Below, piece by piece: positions 12,201-24,200 of a DNA stretch of 64,000 bases; within the stretch, counting starts at the first letter, position 1; each line of letters starts with the position of its first letter. The notes below the pieces were generated by a model. The model had not been told where the DNA came from. It ran no database searches and worked only from the letters and a program-made list of their open reading frames with translations. The translations under genes and the position numbers were made by a program. The stretch is taken from the NCBI GenBank assembly GCA_022495005.1, contig JAGYXB010000665.1, forward strand, positions 744,001 to 808,000, read 5' to 3'. The stretch is from Rhyacophila brunnea. Lineage: Eukaryota; Arthropoda; Insecta; Trichoptera; Rhyacophilidae.

Positions 12201-15200
12201 AGAGCCTCCAAAATTATAGTATTTGGGAATAAAATATAGTACGCGTTGTCATTTGTTAAAAATGTATAAGTTTTTTGTAAAAATAACGGAGAATTTAGTA
12301 GAGTGTGTAAATATTTCACCGCGGGCTGCAGATTCCCAGTTTTTCATAGTCGGCTCGTTTTTTTTGGGAAAAATATTTCGCCGCGGGCCGCAGGCTCCCG
12401 ATTTTTCATAGTCGGCTCGTTTTTTTAAGGAAAAATATTTCGCTGCGGGCCGCAGATTTCCTAATTTTCAAAGACGACTCGATTGCGACAGCAAATGCGA
12501 AATTATAGTACTTTTATATTAAATTATAGTATGATATTCAAAATTATAGTATTTTGGGCGTACTATACCTGTTTTATATTGTACATAGTACGCGGACCAA
12601 AATTATAGTACAAATACTATAATTATAGTACGGTTGGCAACATTGGTCATCATACTTATGGAAGACCTTTTCATATAATTATATACCTACATGTATTATT
12701 TCCAGGTTAATATATTAGACGGATTGCCGAGACAAATCTGCCCTCAATGTATTGGAAAACTATGTTCCGCATACAAATTTCGAATTCTGTGCGAAAAATC
12801 ATTCTCTCTATTATTAGAACATGCCGTAAAAGACATCAACATCGATCTGGTTAAAACAGAAGATGATTTGGATGTGGAATTCGAAGAAAATTTTGAAAGA
12901 AATCAATTGCCGAACAATAAAGATGGTGGTCTTTCACCAGTTAAAGAAGAGGATATCATTATTGAGGATGAAAAGAAACCAACCGTCAAAGTTTCAGTAG
13001 GCAAAGATGTGCAGGGTAGTGATAACTATCATAATGGTGATATTGGCATACTGAATAATTTTGACGACTTCGAAATTAATTTAAATGATAATGATGACAC
13101 ACAAATAGAACGAGAAAAAATTGGTAAGTTTGTTTAAATTGTCCATCTAACTTTAAGTTCCCTGCGTAACTTAAGCTCAAGGTAAAACTATCATTTAATT
13201 CTTAACTATTAGATGATATGACGTAATAATACTGTTAGTTACTGATATAATATTTCATTAAATGTTATTGTTACTTTTTCAGGATTTCAAAATAAATTTG
13301 TTCGCTTTGGATGCGGGTTGATTTTCAAATCAGTTTTCTGGTGGATTTCTGTATTGCGCATAGAGAAGGCAGATTATAATATCTGCATAACTGCATAGCA
13401 TATTCACTTACTAGTGATCGCAGTATCAAAAAATAAAAGGGATATACAAATTTCAGTTTTTTGTATATGAGTGAATGTGGTTGAAAATGATATTTTCCTA
13501 AATCGTTGAACAATGCATACTCCACATTCGCATTTATCTTTTCGCTAGAATTGTCCTATTCTTCTAATAATATGTCCACTTAAATATTGCTACTTTCAAT
13601 AAGGGTACATTATTGTAAATTCACATTCATGTCTTTGAACTATTCTGCCAACGTGTACATAAATCAAATACATAACAAGCCATATTATGACACTAAGATT
13701 GTTACGTATATTTTAAGATTTTTTTAAAACCAATAATTAATTTTGTAAGATTAAAGTAAGTTTATTTTCTTGTGTAAGTGAAGTCTAATGAACCTGCTTA
13801 TTATTACAGATTTAAGAAAATCAGACAAGAGATTGAAAAAGAAGTTGAAGGTGTGTAAAGAATTTAAAAAGCCCAAAGAAACTGCAAAGCGTGAAGCGTT
13901 AAAATGCTCTTTGTGTCCTAAGGTTTTTAAGTTTAAATGTCACCTTATTGCGCATGAGGATTCTCATTTAGGAATTAAGCAGTATTTTTGTGATATGTGT
14001 CAAAAATGTGAGCACCTATTATGTTATTTTTGAAATTCTTTTCTTCATTACCTATTACTTCTTCATAATTTTGTTATATTTTATTCTAAATTATTTTTAT
14101 GAATTTTTGTATTCGCTACTAATAGGGCCCGGTATTCACTTTTTGAGTATCCGCATATCGTATCAGTGTGGACTGCTGTATCGCGAAATGTGATACAAAG
14201 ATATGTGATGGAGAGGTCAATCGGCTATTTCTTAGTTTTTTGTCAACTGATGAAATGTCATTTTCTTATGTCAGCGTAGACTGGTAGCATTATTGCTCTA
14301 TTGAATACTCGGTCTTGTTATGTTGGGTGTACAGACCTACATATTTTTATAATTCGAGTATGTGCGATTGTGATTTTATTTAATTTATTTTTTACTGGGG
14401 CAAAGGGCTACCTTTTTGTATTGCAGCAATGGAGTAAGAAGGAAGATAAAAGGGATTTGGGACCAAAAACATACCAAATGACTGGATATTGACGCAGTGA
14501 CTTTCTTACTCAGGATATTATCATTATTATGGCGGTACGCTGACATTGCTCTCTTTGGTTTCCCGGTGTATCGTTGTCCATCCAGCTTTACTCAGTATTA
14601 CCGAGGCTGCTAAACTAAAAGGCATTAGTGACATTTTGGCGAAAATGAGTTTTTGATGGAGTTAAATTGCTTAGAATTTTATATTTATTGTGCCAAAAAG
14701 ATGTTTCCAAAAATTATTCCATGATGAAAATATACATTTTTTGGTTGGGCATAAGTGATAGCATCGGACATGCAAAAGGGAGTTTCTTATATTACTGTTG
14801 GCTATCCAAAAATAGTTTACATGTGTGGAAAAATCATGGTTTTGGAATTGATATATTACCGAGCTGATTGGAACACACCGGTGGTGGTGGTGGTGTGAGT
14901 GATGCCACTCTGGAGAGAATTATTTCTGGCTATTAAAAGTATTAATACTTTTTGACCGATCTTCTTCTTCTTCTGTCGCATCCGTGTGAGAGATGCGCTA
15001 ATATTACTACATTTCTGTTGATACGATATCAGTATCGATACTCTGGTATTAATTTATTATTTATGGTAATTTTCTTTATAGGTGTTAATAAAGGGACATG
15101 AGGAAAATGATGTACTTATGTGATTTTTAAATTAAGTTATTTTTCCAATCTCATACCGAAGAAAATTATTTTTTAACCATCCATATAAAAAAATGCAATC

Positions 15201-18200
15201 ATTTTTGTCGAGTAATTAAAACCGAATCAATAAAAATATTATTTCATTATGTTCTCTTGTACATTTTCAAATTGTCAAAAGCACCATAAAAATGTGCTAC
15301 ACTTTGATAAGCTGCAGAGATAAACAGATTGGAATTGATGGTTAGATTGAACAACTCTGTTTTGATATGGATATGCAGTGATGATAGGGAAACAAGTCAG
15401 ACTGTTATATTGTATCATATCACTGGATGATATGATACGCATTAAGTGGATACCGACCTCTATGGGTAGTTTGAATTGACTAGAAATTAATATGCAATAA
15501 TAATTGGGTTTCAGCTTATAGAGTTGAGAAGGACCACAAAAATATGCATCGGCTGGGATTTAAATTCAAATGTGATATATGTACAAAATGTTTCAATACA
15601 AAAGCGAAACTCAGCATTCATAAAAATACACATTCCACAGATAGAGAAAAAATTACTTGCGGCCTAGACGGATGTACTAAAACTTTTTTAAGTATGAATG
15701 GCTTGGATCGCCACAGGCATGTAAATCCTCATATTATTAATTTTAGAACAATAATAGTTTTATACAATGATTGTAATTTTTTTTTACTGTTATTTTTTAA
15801 TGTGAAGAAAAAACCCAATTATCTTCTTCGTTGCGTTGAGGTCTTTAATGGCTACAGGGTTGTCACCCCAGATGTTAACAAAGATAACATCACTTTCTTC
15901 AACCTGTTGGATCTCAAAAACTATTTTTTTATTCAACGTTTCTTATTCAATGGCATAAGAATTAAGAACGTAACATTCTTTGTTAAACATACATAATGTT
16001 ATTATAAAACTATCTCAGATATAACCACTAGGAAAAATCTTTGAAAAAAATATGACACCTGGCCGGACTTGACCCCGGATCCGCTGGATTGTCTTATTTT
16101 TTCTGGTATGTATATATCTGAGGTGTTTTCAAATTATGTATATTTGTAGGATTTCATTGAAATTGCATTTTTAGTGGCCATGCCTTGCATAAAAATTGGT
16201 GCTCCATGCTTGGCATTTCTCTTCGTTATCGAAGAACTCCTATTTCACTGTATTGTCTTGGGTATGCTCTACCATGGGTACAGCGTATAGAGAGGGGCAA
16301 TTCCTGAAAGCACTAGTCCATTTGTGAAAGTCATAGACCCCTCACGATCAGGTAGATTTCATTGAGTGCAGTATTCACTTGTCTCGTATACGTGAACTTA
16401 TACCATATTGGGTAGGTATACTCAGCCACCGTGTAAGAGCTGAAACCCTGAGTATGTGGTTGAGCTGCCAAGATACCGTTCCTCCCTGCTGTCTTCATTT
16501 TAGTATTACTTCAGTTTATAGGATAGCATCTGATCGATTTTGGGTTGTTTGTGGGTTTTATATGTATCCTATTCCAAACTACATCTTGTGATTTCCCTGT
16601 GTCTGTTTTGGTGATGAAACGCAACTACCTGTGTTTTAATTGAAGTTGATTAAGGCTATACCTCCGTTGAGGCATGGTCTAAAAAGATCGTGGCTAGGCG
16701 ATGCGCGGATTGCGGGTCGCGGGTGCAAATGACGCATGCCGAACGAAATAAAATTTGTCATATATATCCAACATGCGTCCATTTAATGTTTTGTTTATTG
16801 TTCTATTAGTAACAATAATAATATATTCATTGACATGTTTTCTTTTTAAAGTAAATGGGTAACGTTTTTAGTCATCTTTACACCCCGTCGCCATCACGAA
16901 ACAAAATGACGTATTCACACCTCGACGTTCGGTCTCCGAGTGCCAGCGAGTCCAAAATTTCGTCACGTCTATAGTTGAAAATTATTTGCCGTTTCACTGA
17001 AGTATCGCCTTAAGATCATAATATATCTTTACAACATATACATGCTTTTTGCAATTTTGCCGCAGTTAATCAACTAATTAGGTATATAACAGTTGCGAAG
17101 AGTGGAAGTAGGCTGTTAAGATCTGACATAAATAGTGCACACTAAACTTTGCAGTCAAATGTATTTGTTTTCATTGAACTAAGACTACAATGTAGATAGT
17201 GTCAACGAAAACAAATAAGCATGATAAAAATGTGCACTATTTTTGTCGGATCGCTCATTGCATACCTAAACTGTTATGGTTTGGTTGAGGCAGGGTTTAA
17301 TTAAATTTTAGAAACTAACCAATACCATCTGCAAATTGTATTCTTAGAATGAAAACAAATAAGTATGAGTGTGCACTATTTATGTCAAATCTTAACAGGC
17401 TACCTCCATTGCCGAAGGTATATAATAATTGGCTAGCGTCAAAAGGATTGATGAGCAATAAAATACTTTAGAGCCCATACGCACTTGCGGCAGGCCGCCT
17501 ATCGTTTTTTGTATGAAAAGTGCCTACACCATACGCACTACATCTCGGCGGTTGTCATGCACAGCGCGGCCTGCCCGCGGTCTACCGCACCGCGGAGCGC
17601 TGCGCACTAGGCGGTTAGACAGCGGCTGACCGCTTTTGTTAAAAACTTATTCCGATATGGATTTCGACACGGAAAAATTTATACACGTAGAAAAACGACC
17701 TAGCATAATATACTAGGTGCTAATAATATTATGGAACATGAAATGTGCCGAATATTTAATTTAATTATTTTATAAAATATAATATTAAATGAGTACTAAT
17801 AAACGAGAAGAATTATAGTAAAGCAGTGGTTCCTAAATGAACGCCCAAATATTTTATTTCTGAAATTAATATTAAATGAGTGTACTAACAAACAAGGAGG
17901 GGAATAAAACATTTAAATCTCCGATACGTTTTATTTTATAACCATTCTCACTTGATTCGCCCCTCCTTTAAGTGTCCTATTTCGAAAACTGTTCAGACAA
18001 GTATTTATAATTTGATCTATCTGGGTTCTCAAACATCCTGAGCTAGCTAATAGAACTCCAAGATAAGTCACGTTCATTTTGAAACTGACTGCGGCTAGCC
18101 GCTAACGTAACCACTGTCCCCGCGGTCAGCCACCTTGCGGATAATCGCGAATACAACCGCGACTCGCAGTTAGCCACTGCGGCTAGCCGCAAGGCGGCCT

Positions 18201-21200
18201 GCCGCTAGTGCGTATGAGCCCTTAATGTAATATCTCACATCACACTATTAATTATTTTCTACATACATATGTGTGTGTTAGTGAAAACTTAAAAACAACT
18301 TAGAACTGAATGACATTGTGCCAAATGACTACACAGTCTACAAATCCCTTTCGATGTGAAAGTATTGTAGAATTACGAGGGTGGGTCAATAAGTCCTTAG
18401 AAAAGCCGACAGGTGGCGCGACTAGTACTGTAAGCGGTTTGTTTTCATGCAGCGGCACTACCGATTCAGTATGCTGCGAAGTTTCAATCAGATTGGTCGG
18501 GTTGTTGTTTTTTATTTTCGTACATTTAAAAAAAAAATTTGCTTGTTTACAAAAATGGAGAAAATTGAGTTTAGAGCTGTTATTAAACATTTTAATATAA
18601 AAGGGTTAACAGCAAAGGAAATAAAAAATGAGTTGGATTTAGTTCGGCATATCTGCTCCTTCACTTGCAACTATTTATAACTGGTTAAATGAATTTCAAC
18701 GTGGTCGTACATCAACAAAGGATGAACCACGCTCAGGACGTCCTGTAGAGGTGACTACACCAGAAATGATCAATAAAATCCACGATATAGTGTTAAGTGA
18801 CCGAAGATTAAAGTTGAGTGAGATAATTGAGGTTACAGGGATCTCAAAAGGTAGCGTCATTTCTATTTTACATGACAAATTGGGCATGAAAATATTTCTG
18901 CAAGATGGGTGCCGCGTTTGCTCACAGTCGACAATAAACGCAATAGGGTGTTGGCCTCTAAAGCCCTGTTGTCGCTCATGCAACGCAATCGGGATGAATT
19001 TTTTCGTCGCTTTGTGACTGTAGATGAAACATGGATACACCACTATACTCCCGAGACGAAAGAACAGTCAAAGCAGTGGATTGCGAAGGCAAACCATGTC
19101 CAAAGAAGGCGAAAACCGTAAAATCAGCTGGTAAGGTTATGGCTACTGTATTTTGGGATGCACGTGAAATTATTTTCGTTGACTATTTGGAAAAAGGAAA
19201 AACAATAACAGGGGATTATTATGCATCTTTATTGGACCAGCTAAAAAACAAAATTGAAGAAAAACGGCCTCATTTAAACAGGAAAAAAATCCTCTTTCAT
19301 CAGGACAATGCCCGTGTTCACACATGTTTACGATCAATGGCTAAAATTGAAGAATTGAAGTTCGAATTGGTCGACCACCCACCGTATTCGCCAGATTTAG
19401 CCCCCAGTGACTTTTCCTTTTCCCAAACTTAAAAAAATGGCTAAGTGGACAACGTTTTTTTTCAAATGAAGAAGTCATCGATCGGACAAATCGTCCCCTT
19501 ATTGCAGAACTAGCCTAACTGATTTTTAGACATTTTACAGGAGAGCACTTTTAAACTTTATTTCGTCATTAATTTGAAAACTGTAAATACAAAAAAATTG
19601 ATTTAAATATACGAGGGTGGGTCAATAAGTCCTTAGAAAAGCCGACAGGTGGCGCGACTAGTACTGTAAGCGGTTTGTTTTCATGCAGCGGCACTACCGA
19701 TTCAGTATGCTGCGAAGTTTCAATCAGATTGGTCGGGTTGTTGTGTGTTTCTTCGTACATTTAAAAAAAAATTGCTTGTGGAAAATACAAAAATGGAGAA
19801 AATTGAGTTTAGAGCTGTTATTAAACATTTTAATATAAAAGGGTTAACAGCAAAGGAAATAAAAAATGAGTTGGATTTAGTTCACGGCATATCTGCTCCT
19901 TCACTTGCAACTATTTATAACTGGTTAAATGAATTTAAACGTGGTCGTACATCAACAAAGGATGAACCACGCTCAGGACGTCCTGTAGAGGTGACTACAC
20001 CAGAAATGATCAATAAAATCCACGATATAGTGTTAAGTGACCGAAGATTAAAGTTGAGTGAGATAATTGAGGTTACAGGGATCTCAAAAGGTAGCGTCAT
20101 TTCTATTTTACATGACAAATTGGGCATGAAAAATATTTCTGCAAGATGGGTGCCGCGTTTGCTCACAGTCGACAATAAACGCAATAGGGTGGTGGCCTCT
20201 AAAGCCCTGTTGTCGCTCATGCAACGCAATCCGGATGAATTTTTTCGTCGCTTTGTGACTGTAGATGAAACATGGATACACCACTATACTCCCGAGACGA
20301 AAGAACAGTCAAAGCAGTGGATTGCGAAAGGCGAACCATGTCCAAAGAAGGCGAAAACTGTAAAATCAGCTGGTAAGGTTATGGCTACTGTATTTTGGGA
20401 TGCACGTGGAATTATTTTCGTTGACTATTTGGAAAAAGGAAAAACAATAACAGGGGATTATTATGCATCTTTATTGGACCAGCTAAAAAACAAAATTGAA
20501 GAAAAACGGCCTCATTTAAACAGGAAAAAAATCCTCTTTCATCAGGACAATGCCCGTGTTCACACATGTTTACGATCAATGGCTAAAATTGAAGAATTGA
20601 AGTTCGAATTGGTCGACCACCCACCGTATTCGCCAGATTTAGCCCCCAGTGACTTTTTCCTTTTCCCAAACTTAAAAAAATGGCTAAGTGGACAACGTTT
20701 TTTTTCAAATGAAGAAGTCATCGATCGGACAAATGCTTATTTTGAGGACCTTCCGAAAACTTATTTTTCTGACGGTTTAAAAAAAATTGAGAAACGTCTA
20801 ACCAAGTGTATTGAGCTCCAAGGAGATTATGTTGAGAAATAAAAAAAAAATACAAAAATAAAAACTGTTTTAATGCTTTTTTCTAAGAAATTATTGACCC
20901 ACCCTCGTATGATAATGCGTTGGTTAAATGCTTTGTTTATGTGAAAAAAAAATACCAAAAAGTATATTCCGTCACATATTTTATGCAGATAGGCTACTTT
21001 TGCACTACAGTATTTGAAATCAGCACTATCTTATTTGAGTTAAGCTTGTTCTGCATAACTATTAGGATATAGTTGTACTACAATAATTCAGATCAGAACT
21101 ATCTTAATTGAGTTAAAGTATTTGAACGCAAACATAAGGCAATAAAAATGGTACTTTAAGCGCATTAGGAAGTTAGGTTAAATTTGTATACCACTACAAA

Positions 21201-24200
21201 ATAAAAATTAAATCTCACAACTTAGTTTTTTTATTCACAAAATCTACCAAACACTTCAATGAACATAGGTACTTATAATATACTGTAGTTATTAATGAAA
21301 GTTAAAGTTCAAGAAGTTATATAAATGAAAAGGCAATAAAACCTATTACTCATAAGCATTATTTTTAATTTAATCACTGTCGGGTTCATCCCTATTCACT
21401 TCTTGTGGTGAGGTGATCAGTCCTGTATAGAAAGAATGGTAGTCAACAGGGATTATTTTCTCCGGGCAAAGATACATTAGGTCACAATGTTTTAGCTTAG
21501 CTATTGGTATGACCGAACTTCTTACTGTCATCAATTTGAAGTCAGTTATCTTTTGAATTAGTGGTCCACGGCTACGCTCAGCTGTATTAACTGGTGCAGG
21601 CGAATCTTCAAAGTTGTACTCGATTTGGAGTGTGTGTGGATTTTCTGGCATTACTGAGATTCGTTTTATCTTTTGCCAAGAAAATTTGACTCCACGTTCA
21701 TCCTTATCCCAATTTTTCGTTGTTGATTTCAAGCAATGTAGGTGTAGGGTCTCTTCCTACATGCTGATCGTGCTATTGAATAACACTAGCTCGGTGTATA
21801 TACTGGTATTTTCTTGGCAGCCCTTTCAATAACACTATGAATCAAATCAACTTCATTCTGCGTGTGACCTTTTTCTGAAAAGATATGTGTTATTTTACAA
21901 GAGAAATTGGCCGCACAGAACATGTACACACAGTACATGAAATGGATACAATTTTTTCCAGCACGATTATCTGAAAAAAATATGAATTCTTTTATCCCTT
22001 CCGATACCTGTTGTTTGATGAAATCAAAGACACAGCTTCCAAATTTCACACACTCTTCTCATTCCAATTGATTCATGCCACATAAAACAATGACCTTGTT
22101 GTGATCCTAGATCATAAATACTGAGATTGTATGTGGCATACTTTCGTTTATGTTTATAGTATAGTTGTGCGGCTTCTGCTCTGGGATTTGTAAGACTTGT
22201 TGTTGCGCAATAGGAACGTTTTATTTAAGTTTGCCTGCTCCTTGACATTTATTTTAACTTTCGGGTAATTTCTTTATTTTTTAGATGAGTATCATATTCT
22301 GCTTTCATAATATCTTTTTCTTCATTACTGCTCTGCTCATATTTCAAGAAAAAGTCACACTGGTCCTTCTTCGGAGTAAAGAATAATTAAATTCATTACA
22401 AAATATGCCTCTATATGTAGGTACATTAAAGCAATGGCTGCTGTCAAGCCTTTTTCTTCGTAGTCCTTTTTATATAGGTCAAACACCTTTGTTATATTTA
22501 ATGCTGCATCCAAGTACTGCTTCGTGGTCTTTTTTCGGCAATAATGGCTGCTTACTGTAGAAGAGCTATTAATGTGATCCCTCACGTTTTGCTTCATGTG
22601 GTCGCTTACCGCAAATATCCTCTGCGACCCTCTGCTGTCATCAGCAACCGTGCTTGAATTAAGGTGGTATGAATTCTTTGCAGCAGTCTTAACCATTTGA
22701 TAACGTATGCTCAATGAGTTTAAAAACAATTGGCATATTTTAATCATGTTAAGATCTTCTGAAAGAAAATTTGAGTTGTCAGTCATTTTACGATGACTTC
22801 TTTCTCTACCTTCACTTATATCAATTGTAGTTATTTTTTTTTATTAAATTCAACGAAGCGGTTTACGTTGATGTAAATTTATATCACCTAAATTCCAAAA
22901 CTGATGAAATATTGCAACCCTCTGTTCTTGGGTAATTTTTATAGAACAACCAAATTTGCATGTTTGAGGAGAGGGTTCCTTCATTTGACGCTCACATATT
23001 ACATTGTTTTTCCAGTTTATAAATTTGTTTCCAGAATTTCGCTGCTTTTTTATTACATTTCTGCGCCACAGAGCTTCATTACATTGTCTTTTCCTAGTCT
23101 TTTTTTTCCTGCTTGACTTGAGTTAATCACCTCTAGGACAGGTGCTGAAAGTCGATTTACAATATTACCAATACCATTTGATGAGTTTTCATCACTGTGT
23201 GATGATAGTGAATGCTGTGGTGGTTCATAGTCTGATCCACTGTCGGTAGAAAATGGGTCCACTTTCCCATCATTATCAAAGGAATCAGATGTCGAAAGAA
23301 CCTCTTGATCATCCATAAAATTATTGCAAACCTTGTCGATGATTACAGAGTCTGAAAATATATACATCATTGAACTAATGTGCGGGATAGAAGCAAATTG
23401 CAGTTCTTATTTCAGTCAAGAAAGTGTTTATTTTTGTTGTAAAGTGAACAATAAAACTCATAATTACCTCGTTGTTCTAATGTAAAGTGGGCCACTGTGG
23501 CACTGATTTCTCCTTCGTTATTTGGAGTCAGCGGGATCAATCGATTTGGTGTTGATTGAACTCCAGTCATGCCACTGATTTCGGTAGAAAATGTGTCAAC
23601 TATCTCATCATCATCAACCGAATTAGATGTGGAAGGAGCCACTAGATGGTCCATAGAATAATTGCAATACTTGTCGGTAATTACAGCATCAGCGTAATTA
23701 CGTTGGCAGTTGACATTGACAGCGAACTAGTACAAATAAATCCTAACTGCAATAGAAAGAGGCGATATTGCCAACGTGTAGGTGTACTTTTGCGTGCAGA
23801 ACTAGCTTAACGTCAGTTAGGCTAATTTAGTTCCAAAATATTTTTAAGATTGAATTTAGGCTTGGAATGATCTAAGCTGATAACTTTTTTTATGTTGATA
23901 ATTCAGATAAGCCTGTTCTGACACCAAATAGAGAATAAAAAAAGGAATTCTTCCATCAAATAAAAAAAAAATCACAAAAAATCAGTTAGGCTAGTTCTGC
24001 AATAAGGGGACGAAATGCTTATTTTGAGGACCTTCCAAAAACTTATTTTTCTGACGGTTTAAAAAAAATTGAGAAACGTCTAACCAAGTGTATTGAGCTC
24101 CAAGGAGATTATGTTGAGAAATAAAAAAAAAATACAAAAATAAAAACTGTTTTAATGCTTTTTTCTAAGAAATTATTGACCCACCCTCGTATCATTTCAG

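Larger units (their letters stand above)
19492..24012 (-). mobile_element. TIR transposon carrying a DUF7869-like transposase relic
   Basis: The element has 36-bp perfect terminal inverted repeats (CGTCCCCTTATTGCAGAACT, then AGCCTAACTGATTTTT). A 4-bp AAAT duplication lies at 19488-19491 and 24013-24016, interrupting mariner copy A. Without the nested mariner B it is about 3.2 kb. The minus strand carries a frameshifted protein with DUF7869-type blocks over about 23654-21370. An additional copy of the end motif (AGAACTAGCTTAACGTCAGT) lies near 23810, a subterminal repeat. I infer that the DUF7869-like protein is, or was, the transposase of this element type. Confidence 0.85.
18555..24120 (+). 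pseudogene. Mariner transposase pseudogene (copy A)
   Basis: Against intact copy B this frame has a 2-bp deletion after GATTTAGTTC (near 18643). It also has 1-bp deletions near 18888, 19087 and 19410, and the large insertion at 19492. The remaining codons are nearly identical to copy B, so decay is recent. It cannot encode an active transposase. Confidence 0.9.
18376..24189 (+). mobile_element. Mariner copy A, split by a nested element
   Basis: Ends are CGAGGGTGGGTCAATAAGTC (left) and its imperfect complement (right), with TA duplicated at 18374-18375 and 24190-24191. The mariner sequence is present as 18376-19491 and 24017-24189 (about 1.29 kb without the insert), interrupted by the 4.5-kb element at 19492-24012. 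Gene B has the matching unoccupied TA at 41400-41401 in the same intron, so the insertion post-dates the duplication. Confidence 0.92.

Noticed and set aside
15716..15722. Use of the nearby GT (CAT/GTAAAT) as the gene A exon 4 donor
   Set aside because: It would put exon 5 out of frame with a stop soon after and destroy finger 4. The GC donor matches the paralogue and keeps the frame.
18300..18590. Minus-strand and alternate-frame ORFs across the mariner copies (also 19569-19760, 19915-20229, 18696-19043)
   Set aside because: They are antisense shadows of the mariner transposase and its 5' untranslated region.
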